DNA from: CAVZVW01 sp963778845
Lineage (GTDB): Bacteria; Actinomycetota; Actinomycetes; Actinomycetales; Kineosporiaceae
Direction of reading: 5' to 3'
Length of the DNA: 64,000 nucleotides
Assembly (NCBI GenBank): GCA_963778845.1
Contig: CAVZVW010000009.1
Span: forward strand, 1,488,001 to 1,552,000
Shown one piece after another: positions 17,084 to 26,168 of the stretch. The notes under the pieces are model-generated. The model did no database searches and was not told the origin of the DNA. It saw only the letters and a program-made list of their open reading frames with translations. The position numbers were made by a program, and so were the translations under genes. Within the stretch, counting starts at the first letter, position 1. Every line of letters begins with the position of its first letter.

Positions 17084-18100
17084 TCAGAGCTGCTCGTCCT
17101 CGGCGAATGACATGTCGTCGTCGGCGCCGAAGCTGTCGACGACGAGGCTCGGGTCGAAGCCGGGAGGGCTGTCCTTCAGCGACAGGCCCATGCCGGCGAG
17201 CTTCGCCTTGACCTCGTCGATCGACTTCGCGCCGAAGTTGCGGATGTCCAGGAGGTCGGCCTCGCTGCGCGCGACGAGCTCGCCCACGGTGTGGATGCCC
17301 TCCCGCTTGAGGCAGTTGTACGAGCGGACCGTGAGGTCCAGCTCCTCGATCGGCAGCGCGAGGTCGGCGGCCAGGGCGGCGTCGGACGGCGAGGGCCCCA
17401 TGTCGATGCCCTCGGCCTCGACGTTGAGCTCGCGGGCAAGGCCGAACAGCTCCACGAGTGTCTTGCCCGCGCTGGCCATCGCGTCGCGCGGTGCGGTGGA
17501 GGGCTTGGACTCGACGTCGACGACGAGCCGGTCGAAGTCGGTGCGCTGCTCGACGCGGGTGGCCTCGACCTTGTAGGTCACCTTGAGCACCGGCGAGTAG
17601 ATCGAGTCGACCGGGATGCGGCCGATCTCCTGGTCGCCGGACTTGTTCTGCTGGGCGGACACGTAGCCGCGGCCGCGCTCGACCGTGAGCTCGAGCTCCA
17701 GCTTGCCCTTCGCGTTCAGCGTCGCGATGTGCAGCTCGGGGTTGTGCACCTCGACCCCGGCCGGCGGCGCGATGTCGGCGGCGGACACGGTGCCCGGCCC
17801 CTGCTTGCGCAGGTACATGACCACGGGCTCGTCGTGCTCGCTGGACACCACGAGCTGCTTGATGTTGAGGATGAGCTCGGTGACGTCCTCCTTGACGCCC
17901 GGCACGGTCGTGAACTCGTGCAGCACGCCGTCGATGCGGATGCTCGTCACAGCCGCGCCGGGGATGGAGGACAGGAGGGTGCGCCGCAGCGAGTTGCCGA
18001 GCGTGTACCCGAATCCGGGCTCGAGCGGCTCGATGACGAAGCGCGACCGGTGCTCTGAGACGACTTCCTCGGTGAGGCTGGGCCTCTGTGCGATCAGCAC
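17084..18100 (-). CDS. rpoA: DNA-directed RNA polymerase alpha subunit
   Basis: Assembly platform of RNA polymerase. 338 residues from GTG 18100, preceded by GAAAGGG. The start fits the conserved LIAQRPSLTEE; an upstream in-frame start at 18133 lacks support. N-terminal domain: EPLEPGFGYTLGNSLRRTLLSS and VLHEFTTVPGVKEDVTEL. C-terminal domain (helix-hairpin-helix, UP-element and activator contacts): LDLTVRSYNCLKREGIHTVGEL and LLDIRNFGAKSIDEVKAKL. Second-last gene of the alpha operon, with rpsD upstream across a strong hairpin. Confidence 0.97.
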   Translation of the reverse strand: MLIAQRPSLTEEVVSEHRSRFVIEPLEPGFGYTLGNSLRRTLLSSIPGAAVTSIRIDGVLHEFTTVPGVKEDVTELILNIKQLVVSSEHDEPVVMYLRKQGPGTVSAADIAPPAGVEVHNPELHIATLNAKGKLELELTVERGRGYVSAQQNKSGDQEIGRIPVDSIYSPVLKVTYKVEATRVEQRTDFDRLVVDVESKPSTAPRDAMASAGKTLVELFGLARELNVEAEGIDMGPSPSDAALAADLALPIEELDLTVRSYNCLKREGIHTVGELVARSEADLLDIRNFGAKSIDEVKAKLAGMGLSLKDSPPGFDPSLVVDSFGADDDMSFAEDEQL

Positions 18101-18205
18101 GTGCGTATCCCTTTCTCGCCAGGCATCCGCCATATGACGCCTGTGCGGCTCCCGCCCGGCGCCTCTTTCCGCGCCGGACGGGCCGTACCCCGGCGACAGC
18201 CGGGT

Positions 18206-18231
18206 GCGGGCGGGGGCGTGCCCCCGCCCGC
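18206..18231 (-). terminator. Hairpin between rpsD and rpoA
   Basis: A perfect 11-bp stem of G/C (18206-18216 with 18221-18231) and a 4-base loop begin 5 bp past the rpsD stop. Because rpoA and rplQ must still be made, partial attenuation or RNA processing is as likely as full termination. Confidence 0.6.
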
Positions 18232-18236
18232 GGGCC

Positions 18237-18863
18237 TTACTTGCTGTAGAGCTCGACGATGAGCTGTTCCTGGACCGGGGTGTCGATGACCTGCCGCGCG
18301 GGCAGTGCGTGCACGAGGATGCGCATGCGCGAGGGCAGCACCTCCAGCCACGCCGGGACCGTCCGCTCGCCGGACTCGGCCCGGGCGATGATGAACGGCG
18401 TCATCTCCACCGACCCTGCCCGCACCTCGACGATGTCGTTCTCGCCGACGCGGAAGCTGGGGATGTCGACCTTCTTGCCGTTGACGAGGAAGTGGCCGTG
18501 CCGAACCAGCTGGCGCGCCATGTCCCGGGACTTGGCGAACCCGGCCCGGAACACCACGTTGTCCAGGCGGGACTCGAGGATGCGCAGCAGGTTCTCGCCC
18601 GTCTTGCCCTGGCGCCGGTTGGCCTCCTCGTAGTAGCCCCGGAACTGCTTCTCGAGCACCCCGTAGATGCGTGCGGCCTTCTGCTTCTCCCGCATCTGGA
18701 GGAGGTACTCGCTCTCCTTCGTGCGGGCACGGCCGTGCTCGCCCGGCGGGTAGGGCCGGATCTCGATCGGGCACTTCGGCGAGTCGCACTTGGAGCCCTT
18801 GAGGTAGAGCTTCATCTTCTCGCGGCGGCAGCGCCTGCAGTCAGCGCCGGTGTAGCGCGCCAT
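18237..18863 (-). CDS. rpsD: 30S ribosomal protein S4, zinc-binding form
   Basis: Primary 16S rRNA binder that nucleates small-subunit assembly. 208 residues. The N-terminus carries four cysteines, C9-x2-C12 and C26-x4-C31, the zinc-binding ('C+') variant. The S4 RNA-binding domain follows (LDNVVFRAGFAKSRDMARQLVRHGHFLVNG). It ends ELYSK. Part of the infA-rpmJ-rpsM-rpsK-rpsD-rpoA-rplQ group, 37 bp after rpsK. Confidence 0.97.
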   Translation of the reverse strand: MARYTGADCRRCRREKMKLYLKGSKCDSPKCPIEIRPYPPGEHGRARTKESEYLLQMREKQKAARIYGVLEKQFRGYYEEANRRQGKTGENLLRILESRLDNVVFRAGFAKSRDMARQLVRHGHFLVNGKKVDIPSFRVGENDIVEVRAGSVEMTPFIIARAESGERTVPAWLEVLPSRMRILVHALPARQVIDTPVQEQLIVELYSK

Positions 18864-18900
18864 GTCAGTCGTCTCCTTCGGCTGGTCTGTGGTCGGCGCG

Positions 18901-19311
18901 TCAGACGCGGCGGCGCTTGGGCGGGCGGCACCCGTTGTGCGGGGTCGGGGTCACGTCCTGGATCGACCCGACCTCCAGGCCCGTGGCCTGGAGGGAGCGG
19001 ATCGCGGTCTCACGACCAGAGCCGGGGCCCTTGACGAAGACGTCGACCTTGCGCATGCCGTGCTCCTGCGCCCGGCGGGCAGCCGCCTCGGCGGCCATCT
19101 GCGCGGCGAAGGGCGTCGACTTGCGGGAGCCCTTGAAGCCGACCTGACCGGCGGAGGCCCACGAGATCACAGCACCGTTCGGGTCCGTGATCGAGACGAT
19201 GGTGTTGTTGAACGTGCTCTTGATGTGGGCGTGGCCGTGGGAGATGTTCTTCTTCTCCTTGCGGCGCGGCTTGCGAGCCGCACCTGTGGCCTGGCGCTTC
19301 TGAGGAGGCAT
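18901..19311 (-). CDS. rpsK: 30S ribosomal protein S11
   Basis: Platform protein contacting mRNA near the E site. 136 residues, with NISHGHAHIKSTFNNTIVSI, GAVISWASAGQVGFKGSRKS and the C-terminal TPTPHNGCRPPKRRRV, all invariant S11 blocks. Lies between rpsM and rpsD with gaps of about 40 bp. Frame intact. Confidence 0.97.
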   Translation of the reverse strand: MPPQKRQATGAARKPRRKEKKNISHGHAHIKSTFNNTIVSITDPNGAVISWASAGQVGFKGSRKSTPFAAQMAAEAAARRAQEHGMRKVDVFVKGPGSGRETAIRSLQATGLEVGSIQDVTPTPHNGCRPPKRRRV

Positions 19312-19354
19312 GTGCTCGATACTCCTGGCTGGTCCTCGGTCTGGTGGCTCGCGG

Positions 19355-19735
19355 TTACTTCTTGCCCGGCTTCTTCTTGCCGGCGACGGTGCGCTTGGGA
19401 CCCTTGCGGGTGCGCGCGTTCGTCTTGGTGCGCTGACCGCGAACCGGCAGGCCGCGGCGGTGCCGGATGCCCTCGTAGCAGCCGATCTCGACCTTGCGCT
19501 GGATGTCGGCGGCCACCTCTCGGCGGAGGTCGCCCTCGACCTTGAAGTTGGTCTCGATGTAGTCGCGGAGCTTCACGAGCTCCTCGTCGCCGAGGTCGCG
19601 CACGCGCAGGTCAGGGCTGACGCCGGTGGCCTCGAGAGTCTCGTGGGCGCGCGTGCGTCCGACGCCGTAGATGTAGGTGAGCGCGACCTCGAGGCGCTTC
19701 TCGCGCGGGAGGTCGACGCCGACTAGACGGGCCAT
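19355..19735 (-). CDS. rpsM: 30S ribosomal protein S13
   Basis: Head protein that bridges to the large subunit and touches P-site tRNA. 126 residues: ARLVGVDLPREKRLEVALTY, YGVGRTRAHE, IGCYEGIRHRRGLPVRGQRT and a lysine-rich tail. A 185-bp structured gap separates it from rpmJ upstream, which suggests a transcript boundary or processing site there. Confidence 0.97.
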   Translation of the reverse strand: MARLVGVDLPREKRLEVALTYIYGVGRTRAHETLEATGVSPDLRVRDLGDEELVKLRDYIETNFKVEGDLRREVAADIQRKVEIGCYEGIRHRRGLPVRGQRTKTNARTRKGPKRTVAGKKKPGKK

Positions 19736-19822
19736 GGTGCTCGCTTTCGGTTACCGGAGGTCGTCTGCAGCACCGGTCCCGGGCGTTGGCTCGGGTCCCC
19801 GGCCTCCGACCGGGGGTGGCGT

Positions 19823-19910
19823 CCCGTACCTTGCCGGCGAGGCCGGTCGGTACGGGGGGCGGGTGCTGCGGCTTGCGGTGCGAACCGGCTCGGCGGGACG
19901 TCGTCCCGCC
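19823..19910 (-). other. Structured spacer between rpmJ and rpsM
   Basis: Two stem-loops occupy the otherwise empty gap 19736-19920. The first pairs CCCGTACC (19823-19830) with GGTACGGG (19849-19856) and has an inner GC hairpin. The second is an 8-bp stem (19892-19899 with 19903-19910) with a 3-base loop. They lie in the untranslated stretch between rpmJ and rpsM and could serve as terminator, processing site or regulatory leader. Confidence 0.5.
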
Positions 19911-19920
19911 GTCGGGGCTT

Positions 19921-20034
19921 TCAGCCCTGGCGCTGCTTGTGACGCTGGTTCTCGCAGATCACCATGACCCGGCCGTGACGGCGGATCACCTTGCACTTGT
20001 CGCAGATCTTCTTGACGCTCGGCTTGACCTTCAT
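19921..20034 (-). CDS. rpmJ: 50S ribosomal protein L36, zinc-binding form
   Basis: Smallest large-subunit protein, 37 residues: MKVKPSVKKICDKCKV at the start, with zinc ligands C11, C14, C27 and H32. The intact zinc knuckle marks the zinc-dependent paralogue, which some bacteria replace with a cysteine-less copy under zinc limitation. It lies between infA and rpsM, the standard position. Confidence 0.96.
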   Translation of the reverse strand: MKVKPSVKKICDKCKVIRRHGRVMVICENQRHKQRQG

Positions 20035-20113
20035 CGGTTGGCTTCCAGACGTGACGGGTCCGTTGGGTGACGCAGCACGGACCGTGTCGCGTGCGTCGGG
20101 GGTTCGGCGCTGC

Positions 20114-20335
20114 TCACTTGTAGCGGTAGACGATGCGACCGCGGGAGAGGTCGTAGGGGCTCAGCTCCACCACCACCCGGTCCTCGGGGAGGATCCGGAT
20201 GTAGTGCTGGCGCATCTTGCCGGAGATGTGTGCGAGCACCTTGTGACCGTTGGAGAGCTCGACCCGGAACATGGCGTTCGGGAGAGCTTCCACCACGGTG
20301 CCCTCGATCTCGATGACCCCGTCCTTCTTGGGCAT
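20114..20335 (-). CDS. infA: Translation initiation factor IF-1
   Basis: Occupies the ribosomal A site during initiation. 73 residues, a single OB fold: MPKKDGVIEIEGTVVEALPN, FRVELSNGHKVLAHISGKMR and the C-terminal SRGRIVYRYK. Likely first gene of the alpha-type operon here, because a promoter-like sequence lies at 20486-20515 and map ends at 20540. Confidence 0.97.
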   Translation of the reverse strand: MPKKDGVIEIEGTVVEALPNAMFRVELSNGHKVLAHISGKMRQHYIRILPEDRVVVELSPYDLSRGRIVYRYK

Positions 20336-20485
20336 GTCCTCCGCATTCCTTCGTGGCCGGGAACCGGCCGTGGCTTACCAATGCGTGCCTGTTCGCGTGC
20401 ATGGCACACGTGTGACGGACGTCCGACGGTGTCCAGACCAGCCGCGGGGAGACCGAGGACGTGAATGATCGTGAGCCGACGCACG

Positions 20486-20515
20486 AGTCTACGTGATGGA
20501 GCCCTGACCAGCGAA
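20486..20515 (-). promoter_or_regulatory. infA promoter candidate
   Basis: Minus-strand TTCGCT (20510-20515), 18-base spacer and TAGACT (20486-20491). The -10 is an excellent TANNNT match; the -35 is weak but resembles the TTCGAC seen upstream of tRNA-Trp. Leader of about 144 bases to infA. Confidence 0.5.
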
Positions 20516-20539
20516 ATCGGCCTCAGCCGGACAGCTGCC

Positions 20540-21367
20540 TCAGTCCGACAAGGGAGCCACCGCGACGCCGAGAGCGCCGAGGGCCGCGCTGCCGCCGTCA
20601 CGAGCGGTGAGCACCCACAGACCCCCCTCCAGGAGGGCCACCGAGTGCTCCCAGTGTGCCGCCCGCGAGCCGTCCCTGGTCACGACCGTCCAGTCGTCGG
20701 GCATCACACGGGTTGCGGGGTCGCCGCGGGTGAGCATCGGCTCCACGGCCAGGCAGATCCCCGGGCGCAGCCGAGGGCCCTTGTCGCGGGTGCGGTAGTT
20801 GAGGACGTGCGGCTCCTGGTGCATCTGGCTGCCGATGCCGTGACCGCCGTACTCCTCCACCAGGCCGTAGCGCTGCCCCACGTGGTCCTCCACCGCCGCG
20901 CCGATCGCGTTGAGCCGCTCCCCGGCGACGATCGCCGCGATCCCCCGCCACATCGCCTGCTCCGTCACGGCCGACAGGTCGAGGTCCGCCGGGTCGTCAC
21001 CGCGCACCGGGTCCGCGACCACCGTCGTGAACGCGGCGTCACCGTGCCAACCCGCCACGATCGCACCGCAGTCGACCGAGACCACGTCGCCGGCGGCCAG
21101 CACCCGCTCGCCCGGGATGCCGTGCACGACCTCGTCGTTGACGGAGACGCACAGCGTGGCCGGGTAGTCGTGGTACCCGACGAACGAGGGCGTCCCCCCG
21201 GCGGACCGGATCACGTCCTCGGCGACGGCGTCCAGGTCCCGGGTCGTGACGCCGGGTCTCAGCACGGCACGCACGGCGTCCAACGCGTCGGCCACCAGCA
21301 GCCCGGCCCGCCGCATGAGCAGCACCTGGTCGCGCGTCTTGTACTGGATACGGTCCCTGCCGAGCAT
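20540..21367 (-). CDS. map: Methionine aminopeptidase, type I
   Basis: Removes the initiator methionine from nascent proteins. 275 residues with the pita-bread fold signatures: VNDEVVHGIPG, VVSVDCGAIVAGWHGDAAFT (metal-binding aspartates), EEYGGHGIG (metal His), EPMLTRG and AHWEHSVAL (metal glutamates). It follows adk with a short gap, the usual secY-adk-map order. Frame intact. Confidence 0.95.
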   Translation of the reverse strand: MLGRDRIQYKTRDQVLLMRRAGLLVADALDAVRAVLRPGVTTRDLDAVAEDVIRSAGGTPSFVGYHDYPATLCVSVNDEVVHGIPGERVLAAGDVVSVDCGAIVAGWHGDAAFTTVVADPVRGDDPADLDLSAVTEQAMWRGIAAIVAGERLNAIGAAVEDHVGQRYGLVEEYGGHGIGSQMHQEPHVLNYRTRDKGPRLRPGICLAVEPMLTRGDPATRVMPDDWTVVTRDGSRAAHWEHSVALLEGGLWVLTARDGGSAALGALGVAVAPLSD

Positions 21368-21386
21368 CTGCGGTCCCGCTCGCCGG

Positions 21387-21960
21387 TCAGGCCTCGAGTG
21401 CGGAGATCGCCTCGGTCAACCGCGCCGTGACCTCGTCGACCTCACCGAGCCCGTCCACGCGCATGAGGAGATGCCGCTGGCCGTAGACGTCGGTCAGCGG
21501 TGCCGTCTCGGTGGTGTAGACGTCCTGCCGGTGCCGGATGACGGCCTCGGTGTCGTCGGCCCGGCCCTCGATCTCGGCGCGCCTGAGAAGGCGCTGCACG
21601 ACCTCGTCGGCGTCGACGGTCAGCTCGACGACGGCGTCCAGGCCCGCCTTCGCCTGCTGCGAGAAGGCCGTCGAGCGCGGCGACCTGGGCGACGTTACGG
21701 GGGTAGCCGTCGAGCAGGAAGCCCTCCGCGGCGTCGGCTTGGGCGAGCCGGTCGCGCACCATCTCGTTGGTCACCTCGTCCGGCACGAGCCTGCCGGCGT
21801 GCGTGTAGCTCTGCGCGAGCCGCCCCAGAGCGGTGTCGCCTGCGATGTTGGCCCGGAAGATGTCACCGGTGGAGATCGCCGGCACCCCCAGCCGTTCCGC
21901 GAGTCGCTTGGCCTGCGTGCCCTTGCCGGCCCCGGGGGGCCCCAGGAGCACGAGCCTCAC
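21387..21960 (-). CDS. adk: Adenylate kinase, one +1 insertion
   Basis: Interconverts ATP + AMP and 2 ADP. GTG 21960 overlaps the secY stop as GTGA. P-loop LLGPPGAGKGTQAKRLAERL at the N-terminus; GFLLDGYPRNVAQ near residue 85. An extra base near 21652 (LLAA|KAGLDAVVEL recovered) shifts the frame; the C-terminal part then reads RLLRRAEIEGRADDTEAVIR through to EAISALEA. Corrected length 190 residues, the short-LID type lacking a zinc finger, as is common in actinobacteria. Confidence 0.92.
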
Positions 21961-23263
21961 CGCAGGAACCCCTCGTAGTGGCGCTGCTGCAGCTGGGCCT
22001 CGATCTGCTTGACGGTCTCGAGGCCGACGCCGACCACGATGAGGATCGAGGTGCCGCCGAAGGGGAACTTCTGGTTGGCGTTGACGATGACGAGGGCGAT
22101 GAGCGGGATCAGCGCGATCAGGCCGAGGTACAGGGCGCCCGCCAGGGTGATGCGGCTGAGCACGTAGCTCAGGTACTCCGCCGTCGGCCGGCCGGCACGG
22201 ATGCCGGGGATGAACCCGCCGTACTTCTTCATGTTGTCGGCGACCTCGTCGGGGTTGAACGTGATCGCGACGTAGAAGTACGTGAAGAACACGATGAGCA
22301 GGAAGTAGGAGACGATGTAGATCGGGTGGTCGCCCTTGACGAGGTTGGTCTCGACCCACTGCACCCAGGCCTCGCCGCTGTTCTGCCGGAACTGCGCGAT
22401 CAGCCCGGGCAGGTACAGCAGTGACGAGGCGAAGATGACGGGGATGACGCCGGCCATGTTGACCTTGATCGGGATGTAGGTGCTCGTCCCGCCGTACATC
22501 CGGCGGCCGATCATGCGCTTGGCGTACTGCACCGGGACGCGCCGCTGGGACTGCTCGACGAACACGACCAGCGCCATGATCACGCAGCCCGATGGCGATC
22601 ACGAGCAGCATGACGTCGGTGCCCTTGGCCGTGCCGGATGGCCCAGATCGAGGTCGGGAAGCCGGCGGCGATCGAGGTGAAGATCAGCAGGGACATCCCG
22701 TTGCCGATGCCGCGCTCGGTGATCAGCTCGCCGAGCCACATGATCAGGCCGGTGCCGGCGGTCATCGTGATGATCATGATCAGGACGCGGTGACGATGCT
22801 GGAGCTCGGCACGAGGTCGGCGCTGCAGCTCGCGGAACAGCTGGCCGGGGTTGCGCGCGATGGCGACCAGCGTGGTCGACTGCAGGATCGCCAGCCCGAT
22901 CGTGAGGTAGCGGGTGTACTGCGTCAGCTTGCTCGTGCCGGTCTGGCCCTCTTCCTTGAGGGCCTCGAAGCGCGGGATCACCACGGTGAGCAGCTGGATG
23001 ATGATGCTGGCGGTGATGTAGGGCATGATCCCCAGCGCGAAGACCGACAGCTGCAGCAGCGCGCCACCGCTGAACAGGTTGATCAGCTGGTAGACGCCGG
23101 CCTGGTCCTGGGTGAGCTTGACGCACTGCCGCACGGCCGGGTAGCTGATCCCGGGGGTCGGCATGAACGACCCGAGCCGGAACAGGGCCATGATCGCCAT
23201 GGTGAACAGCAGCTTGCGCCGCAGGTCCGGCGTGCGGAACGCACGGATGAACGCGGTGAGCAC
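21957..23263 (-). CDS. secY: Protein translocase subunit SecY, several indels
   Basis: Central channel of the Sec translocon, about ten membrane helices. Start MLTAFIRAFRTPDLRRK. Blocks include FRLGSFMPTPGISYPAV, SVFALGIMPYITASIIIQLL, GTGLIMWLGELITERGIGNGMSLLIF, VQYAKRMIGRRMYGG, STYIPIKVNMAGVIPVIFAS and PGIRAGRPTAEYLSYVL. The frame is disturbed at about 22585 and 22637 (one extra base each), and between about 22795 and 22840 a +1/-1 pair garbles the stretch that should read SCSADLVPSSSIVT. Corrected length about 434 residues. It is separated from rplO by a 223-bp gap with a hairpin, so it may have its own promoter. Confidence 0.92.
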
Positions 23264-23344
23264 GACAACCTCCTGCCGGCCGCCGGATCGGCCGTTCGTG
23301 GCGCGGGCGGGTCCGGGCCTCCCCCTGAGGTCCGGTCCTCGGTG

Positions 23345-23350
23345 ACCATA
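23345..23350 (-). promoter_or_regulatory. Possible secY extended -10 element
   Basis: Minus-strand TGTTATGGT contains an extended -10 (TGn TATGGT) 82 bp upstream of secY, past the rplO hairpin. No convincing -35. Weak evidence for a separate secY-adk-map transcript. Confidence 0.3.
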
Positions 23351-23447
23351 ACATCACGGTTCACCGCGCCTGGGACCTGCTCCAGGTCGTACGGGCGGAT
23401 CTGTCGACCAGTGGTCGGCTGCGGCCGGGGACGGCGTCCTCGCACTC

Positions 23448-23479
23448 GGGGTGCGGGCTGTTCGACGCCCCCGCACCCC
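23448..23479 (-). terminator. Hairpin after rplO
   Basis: A perfect 10-bp stem GGGGTGCGGG (23448-23457) with its complement (23470-23479) and a 12-base loop begin 8 bp past the rplO stop. Likely end or attenuation point of the spc operon before secY. Confidence 0.6.
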
Positions 23480-23486
23480 TACGTCG

Positions 23487-23964
23487 TCACAGCGTGCTGA
23501 CGGTCCCGCCGGCTGCAGTGATCTTGGATCGCGGCCGAGGCGGAGAAGGCGTGGACGCTCACCTGCAGGGCCACGGACACCTCGCCGGTACCGAGCACCT
23601 TGACCGGGGCGCCGTCGCGCACCGCACCCTTGGCCACCAGGTCCTCCGCGGTCACCACGCCGCCGTCGGGGTACAGCGCGGAGAGCCGGTCGAGGTTGAC
23701 CACCTGGTACTCCACGCGGAACGGGTTGGTGAAGCCGCGCAGCTTGGGCAGGCGCATGTGCATCGGCATCTGGCCGCCCTCGAACGACCCCGAGACCTGG
23801 TAGCGGGCCTTGGTGCCCTTCGTGCCGCGACCGGCGGTCTTGCCCTTGCCGCCCTCGCCGCGACCGACTCGCGTCTTCGCGGTGCGCGAACCCGGGGCGG
23901 GGCGCAGGTGGTGCACCTTCAGGGTGTGCTCGCTGGGGATGCCCAGCGGACTCTGCTCCGACAT
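23487..23964 (-). CDS. rplO: 50S ribosomal protein L15, one +1 insertion
   Basis: Late-assembly large-subunit protein. ATG 23964 follows AGGAGG by 10 bases and overlaps nothing; rpmD ends two bases before. Blocks: LKVHHLRPAPGSRTAKTRVG, GRGTKGTKAR, FEGGQMPMHMRLPKLRGF and VKVLGTGEVSVALQVSVHAFSAS. An extra base near 23528 breaks the last 13 codons. Corrected, it ends SKITAAGGTVSTL with stop at 23487 (158 residues). Confidence 0.94.
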
Positions 23965-23965
23965 G

Positions 23966-24148
23966 TCAGTCAACCTCCTCGACGACGACGAGGTGGCGCA
24001 CGGTGCGGACCATCCCCCGGATCTCGGGGCGGTCCTCCTTCACCACGACGTCGCCGATCCGCTTCAGACCCAGCGAGCGCAGGGTCTCCCGGGCGCTGTG
24101 CTTGCCGCCGATCCCGGACTTGGTCTGGGTGACCTTCAACCGCCCCAT
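23966..24148 (-). CDS. rpmD: 50S ribosomal protein L30
   Basis: 60-residue large-subunit protein: MGRLKVTQTKSGIGGK, then LRSLGLKRIGDVVVKEDRPE and RGMVRTVRHLVVVEEVD. The start codon shares one base with the rpsE stop (TGATG), so translation is probably coupled. Frame intact between two damaged neighbours. Confidence 0.96.
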   Translation of the reverse strand: MGRLKVTQTKSGIGGKHSARETLRSLGLKRIGDVVVKEDRPEIRGMVRTVRHLVVVEEVD

Positions 24149-24781
24149 CACCCGCTCACCCCCGCACGGGCCCGCAGCAGGGCCGCAGGCGCGACGTCCT
24201 CGATCGGCAGGCCCCGGCGGGCGGCGACCGCCTCGGGCCGCTCCAGGCCCTTCAGCGCCGCCACCGTCGCGTGCACGATGTTGATCGCGTTGCTCGAGCC
24301 GAGGGACTTGCTCAGCACGTCGTGGATGCCGGCGCACTCCAGGACGGCGCGCACCGGACCGCCGGCGATCACGCCGGTACCTGGCGACGCCGGCTTGAGC
24401 AGCACGACGCCTGCGGCGGCCTCGCCCTGGATCGGGTGCGGGATCGTGCCTCTGGATCCGCGGCACCTTGAAGAAGTGCTTCTTGGCCTCCTCGACGCCC
24501 TTGGCGATCGCCGCCGGCACCTCCTTGGCCTTGCCGTAGCCGACGCCGACCGTGCCGTCGCCGTCGCCGACCACGACCAGAGCGGTGAAGCTGAAGCGCC
24601 GCCCGCCCTTGACGACCTTGGCCACGCGGTTGATGGCGACGACGCGCTCGACGAACGCCGTCTTCTCTGCTGCACCGTCGCGGTCGCGCCGGTTGTCACG
24701 GTCGCGGCGGTCACGGCGTCCGGAGGTCTCGCCGGTGCCACCGGCTCCGGAGCCTCCGCCTCGGCGCTGGGGTCCTGCCAT
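24148..24781 (-). CDS. rpsE: 30S ribosomal protein S5, one +1 insertion
   Basis: Decoding-fidelity protein. The N-terminal 40 residues are Gly/Arg/Asp-rich; the S5 double-stranded-RNA-binding domain starts at FVERVVAINRVAKVVKGGRR. VGYGKAKEVPAAIAKGVEEA is intact. An extra base near 24456 splits PRI from GTIPHPIQG. The C-terminal domain reads LLKPASPGTGVIAGGPVRAV and SSNAINIVHATV. Corrected length 210 residues. Confidence 0.94.
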
Positions 24782-24817
24782 CAGACGTTCCTTCTCTCTG
24801 TCAGCTTGGTCGGCTGG

Positions 24818-25209
24818 TCACAGGGACAGCCCGCTCTCGCGAGCGCCGTCGGCGACCGCGGCGACGCGGCCGTGGTACTTGTTGCCACCACGGTCGAAGA
24901 CGACCGCCTCGACGCCGGCGGCCTTCGCGCGCTCGGCGACGAGCTCGCCGACCCGCTTGGCCTTGGCGGTCTTGTCGCCCTCGAGCGCCGCGCAGGTCCG
25001 CCTCCATGGTGGACGCCGACGCCAGGGTCCTGCCCGCGGCTGTCGTCGACCACCTGGGCGAACACGTGCCGGGCCGAGCGGGTCACCACCAGGCGCGGGC
25101 GCTCGAGGGTGCCCACGAGCGTCTTGCGTACCCGCAGGTGGCGGCGCGTCCGGGCCGCGGGGACGCCCTTGCCGGCCCCGCCGCCGCTGCGCTTCACACC
25201 GATCGCCAT
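24818..25209 (-). CDS. rplR: 50S ribosomal protein L18, two +1 insertions
   Basis: 5S rRNA-binding protein. ATG 25209 overlaps the rplF stop (TAATG). Blocks: RTRRHLRVRKTLVGTLERPR, SARHVFAQVVDDSRGQ, VGELVAERAKAAGVEAVVFD and RGGNKYHGRVAAVADGARE. Extra bases near 25027 and 24993 move the frame twice. Corrected length 129 residues, as expected. Confidence 0.93.
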
Positions 25210-25752
25210 TACCTCTTACCAGCCTTTCCGACCTTGCGCTTGATCTGCTCGCCCGCGTACCGCACACCCTTGCCCTTGTACGGGTCGGGCTTGCGCAGCT
25301 TGCGCAGGTTCGCGGCGACCTCGCCGACCTTCTGCTTGTCGATCCCCGAGACCGTGAACCGGGTGGGCGCCTCGACCGTGAAGGTCACGCCGTCCGGCGG
25401 GGTCGACCAGGATCGGGTGGCTGTACCCGAGCGCGAACTCCAGGTCCGAGCCCTTCGCGACCACGCGGTACCCGGTGCCGACGATCTCGAGCTTCTTCTC
25501 GTAGCCCTGCGTCACGCCGGCGACCATGTTGGCCACGAGCGTGCGGGTGAGGCCGTGCAGCGCGCGCGAGGCGCGCTCGTCGTCCGGCCGCGTGACCCGG
25601 AGGATGTCGCCGTCCGCGCGCGCGATCGCGATCGGGGCGGCGATGGTGTGGCTGAGGGTGCCCTTGGGGCCCTTGACGGTGACCGCGCGTCCGTCGATGG
25701 AGACGTCGACCCCCGCCGGGACCGGGATGGGCAGCTTGCCGATGCGGGACAT
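25209..25752 (-). CDS. rplF: 50S ribosomal protein L6, one +1 insertion
   Basis: Binds 23S rRNA near the sarcin-ricin loop. 180 residues after removing one base near 25396: MSRIGKLPIPVPAGVDVSID, VKGPKGTLSH, GTGYRVVAKGSDLEFALGYS, HPILVDPPDGVTF and the C-terminal LRKPDPYKGKGVRYAGE. An extra G in a G-run at the break site produces an early stop when read literally. Gene order rpsH-rplF-rplR is standard for the spc operon. Confidence 0.94.
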
Positions 25753-25768
25753 GCTCTCCTCCCCCGCC

Positions 25769-26168
25769 TTACCAGACGTAGGCGAGGACTTCCCCACCCA
25801 CGCCCTTCTTGGTGGCCTGCCGGTCGGTCAGGAGGCCCGACGACGTCGACAGGATCGCGACGCCGAGGCCGCCGAGCACCCGGGGCAGGTTCGTCGACTT
25901 GGCGTAGACCCGAAGCCCCGGCTTGCTCACGCGGCGCAGCCCTGCGATCGAGCGCTCCCGGTTGGGGCCGTACTTGAGCACGATCGTGAGCGTCTTGCCC
26001 ACCTCGGCGTCGGTCACCACCCAGGAGGCGATGTAGCCCTCCTGCTGGAGGATCTCGCAGATGTGCGCCTTGAGCTTGCTGTAGGGCATCGCCACGGTGT
26101 CGTGGTAGGCCGAGTTCGCGTTGCGCAGCCGCGTCAAGCATGTCGGCGATCGGGTCGGTCATCGTCAT
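25769..26168 (-). CDS. rpsH: 30S ribosomal protein S8, one +1 insertion
   Basis: Central-domain 16S rRNA binder; in E. coli it also represses the spc operon. ATG 26168 overlaps the stop of the small upstream frame as ATGA. N-terminus TMTDPIADMLTRLRNANSAY is recovered by deleting one base near 26140; then AMPYSKLKAHICEILQQEGY, LKYGPNRERSIAGLRRVSKP and ATKKGVGGEVLAYVW. Corrected length 132 residues. Confidence 0.94.

Noticed and set aside
23964..23973. rplO starting at TTG 23973
   Set aside because: ATG 23964 is correctly spaced from AGGAGG; the TTG overlaps rpmD and lies too close to that site.
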